This document shows positions 14,904 to 14,950 of a stretch of 14,950 nt of DNA, piece by piece. The notes below the pieces were generated by a model. That model saw only the letters and a program-made list of their open reading frames with translations. It was not told the DNA's origin and did no database searches. The stretch is from contig JBELIG010000063.1 of NCBI GenBank assembly GCA_042091035.1, forward strand, positions 1 to 14,950. The letters run 5' to 3'. The translations under genes were made by a program, and so were the position numbers. Each line of letters starts with the position of its first letter. The first letter of the stretch is position 1. The stretch comes from AM-2324 sp042091035 (GTDB lineage Bacteria > Bacteroidota > Bacteroidia > Chitinophagales > Saprospiraceae).

Positions 14904-14950
14904 ATGCACAAATCGCTCATTTTAGCTTGCCTGTTTCTCATCTTGACTTT
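14904..14950 (+). CDS. Start of a probable exported protein (cut by the window)
   Basis: An ATG at 14904 opens a frame that runs to the window edge and reads MHKSLILACLFLILT. The short positive start and hydrophobic core look like a signal peptide. A cysteine at position 9 is too early to call a lipoprotein. Only 15 complete codons are visible, so the product cannot be named. It diverges from the DUF5522 gene. Confidence 0.55.
   Translation, partial: MHKSLILACLFLILT

Overview
The window is an ordinary, gene-dense chromosomal segment from a member of the Bacteroidota, most likely of the Cytophagales/Flavobacteriales type. The evidence is: AT-rich DNA; almost no Shine-Dalgarno sites; two good matches to the Bacteroidota promoter (TTTG, about 19 bp, TANNTTTG); a PorP/SprF outer-membrane protein; a RibBA with a decayed GTP cyclohydrolase half; and a DUF5522 protein. 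There are 15 genes, of which two are cut by the window edges. I see no tRNA, rRNA, CRISPR array, insertion sequence or phage gene. No stretch without a gene exceeds about 190 bases.

Layout. (1) 1-2378, minus strand: a DEAD-box RNA helicase followed 18 bp later by a CvfB-like S1 RNA-binding protein, an RNA-metabolism pair driven by a strong-looking promoter at 2507-2536 with a leader of about 120 nt. (2) 2570-5213, minus: a saccharopine reductase (Lys9-like) whose end overlaps the start of a Wzx-like flippase. (3) 5332-6579: a cytidine deaminase (+) with its own promoter, convergent with and overlapping kdsB (-), which activates Kdo for lipopolysaccharide. (4) 6615-8448, plus: a secreted LysM/double-psi-barrel protein starting at TTG, then a cystathionine beta-synthase-type enzyme without CBS domains, closed by a bidirectional terminator. 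(5) 8489-9340, minus: an NlpC/P60-fold protein whose catalytic cysteine is proline. (6) 9529-10575, plus: a PorP/SprF-family protein, closed by a second bidirectional terminator. (7) 10600-14158, minus: a tight run of GT4 glycosyltransferase, GT2 membrane glycosyltransferase and ribBA. (8) 14271-14814: a cupin (+) convergent with and overlapping a DUF5522 protein (-). (9) 14904-end: the start of a probable exported protein.

Several genes serve the cell envelope: the flippase, kdsB, the LysM protein, the NlpC/P60-like protein, PorP and two glycosyltransferases. They do not form one locus; they are scattered among housekeeping genes. I found no convincing new multi-gene system. The best leads are proteins that have lost key residues: the NlpC/P60 pseudoenzyme (Cys to Pro), the RibA half of RibBA (zinc cysteines gone), and a cytidine deaminase with CAEG in place of the usual CAER.
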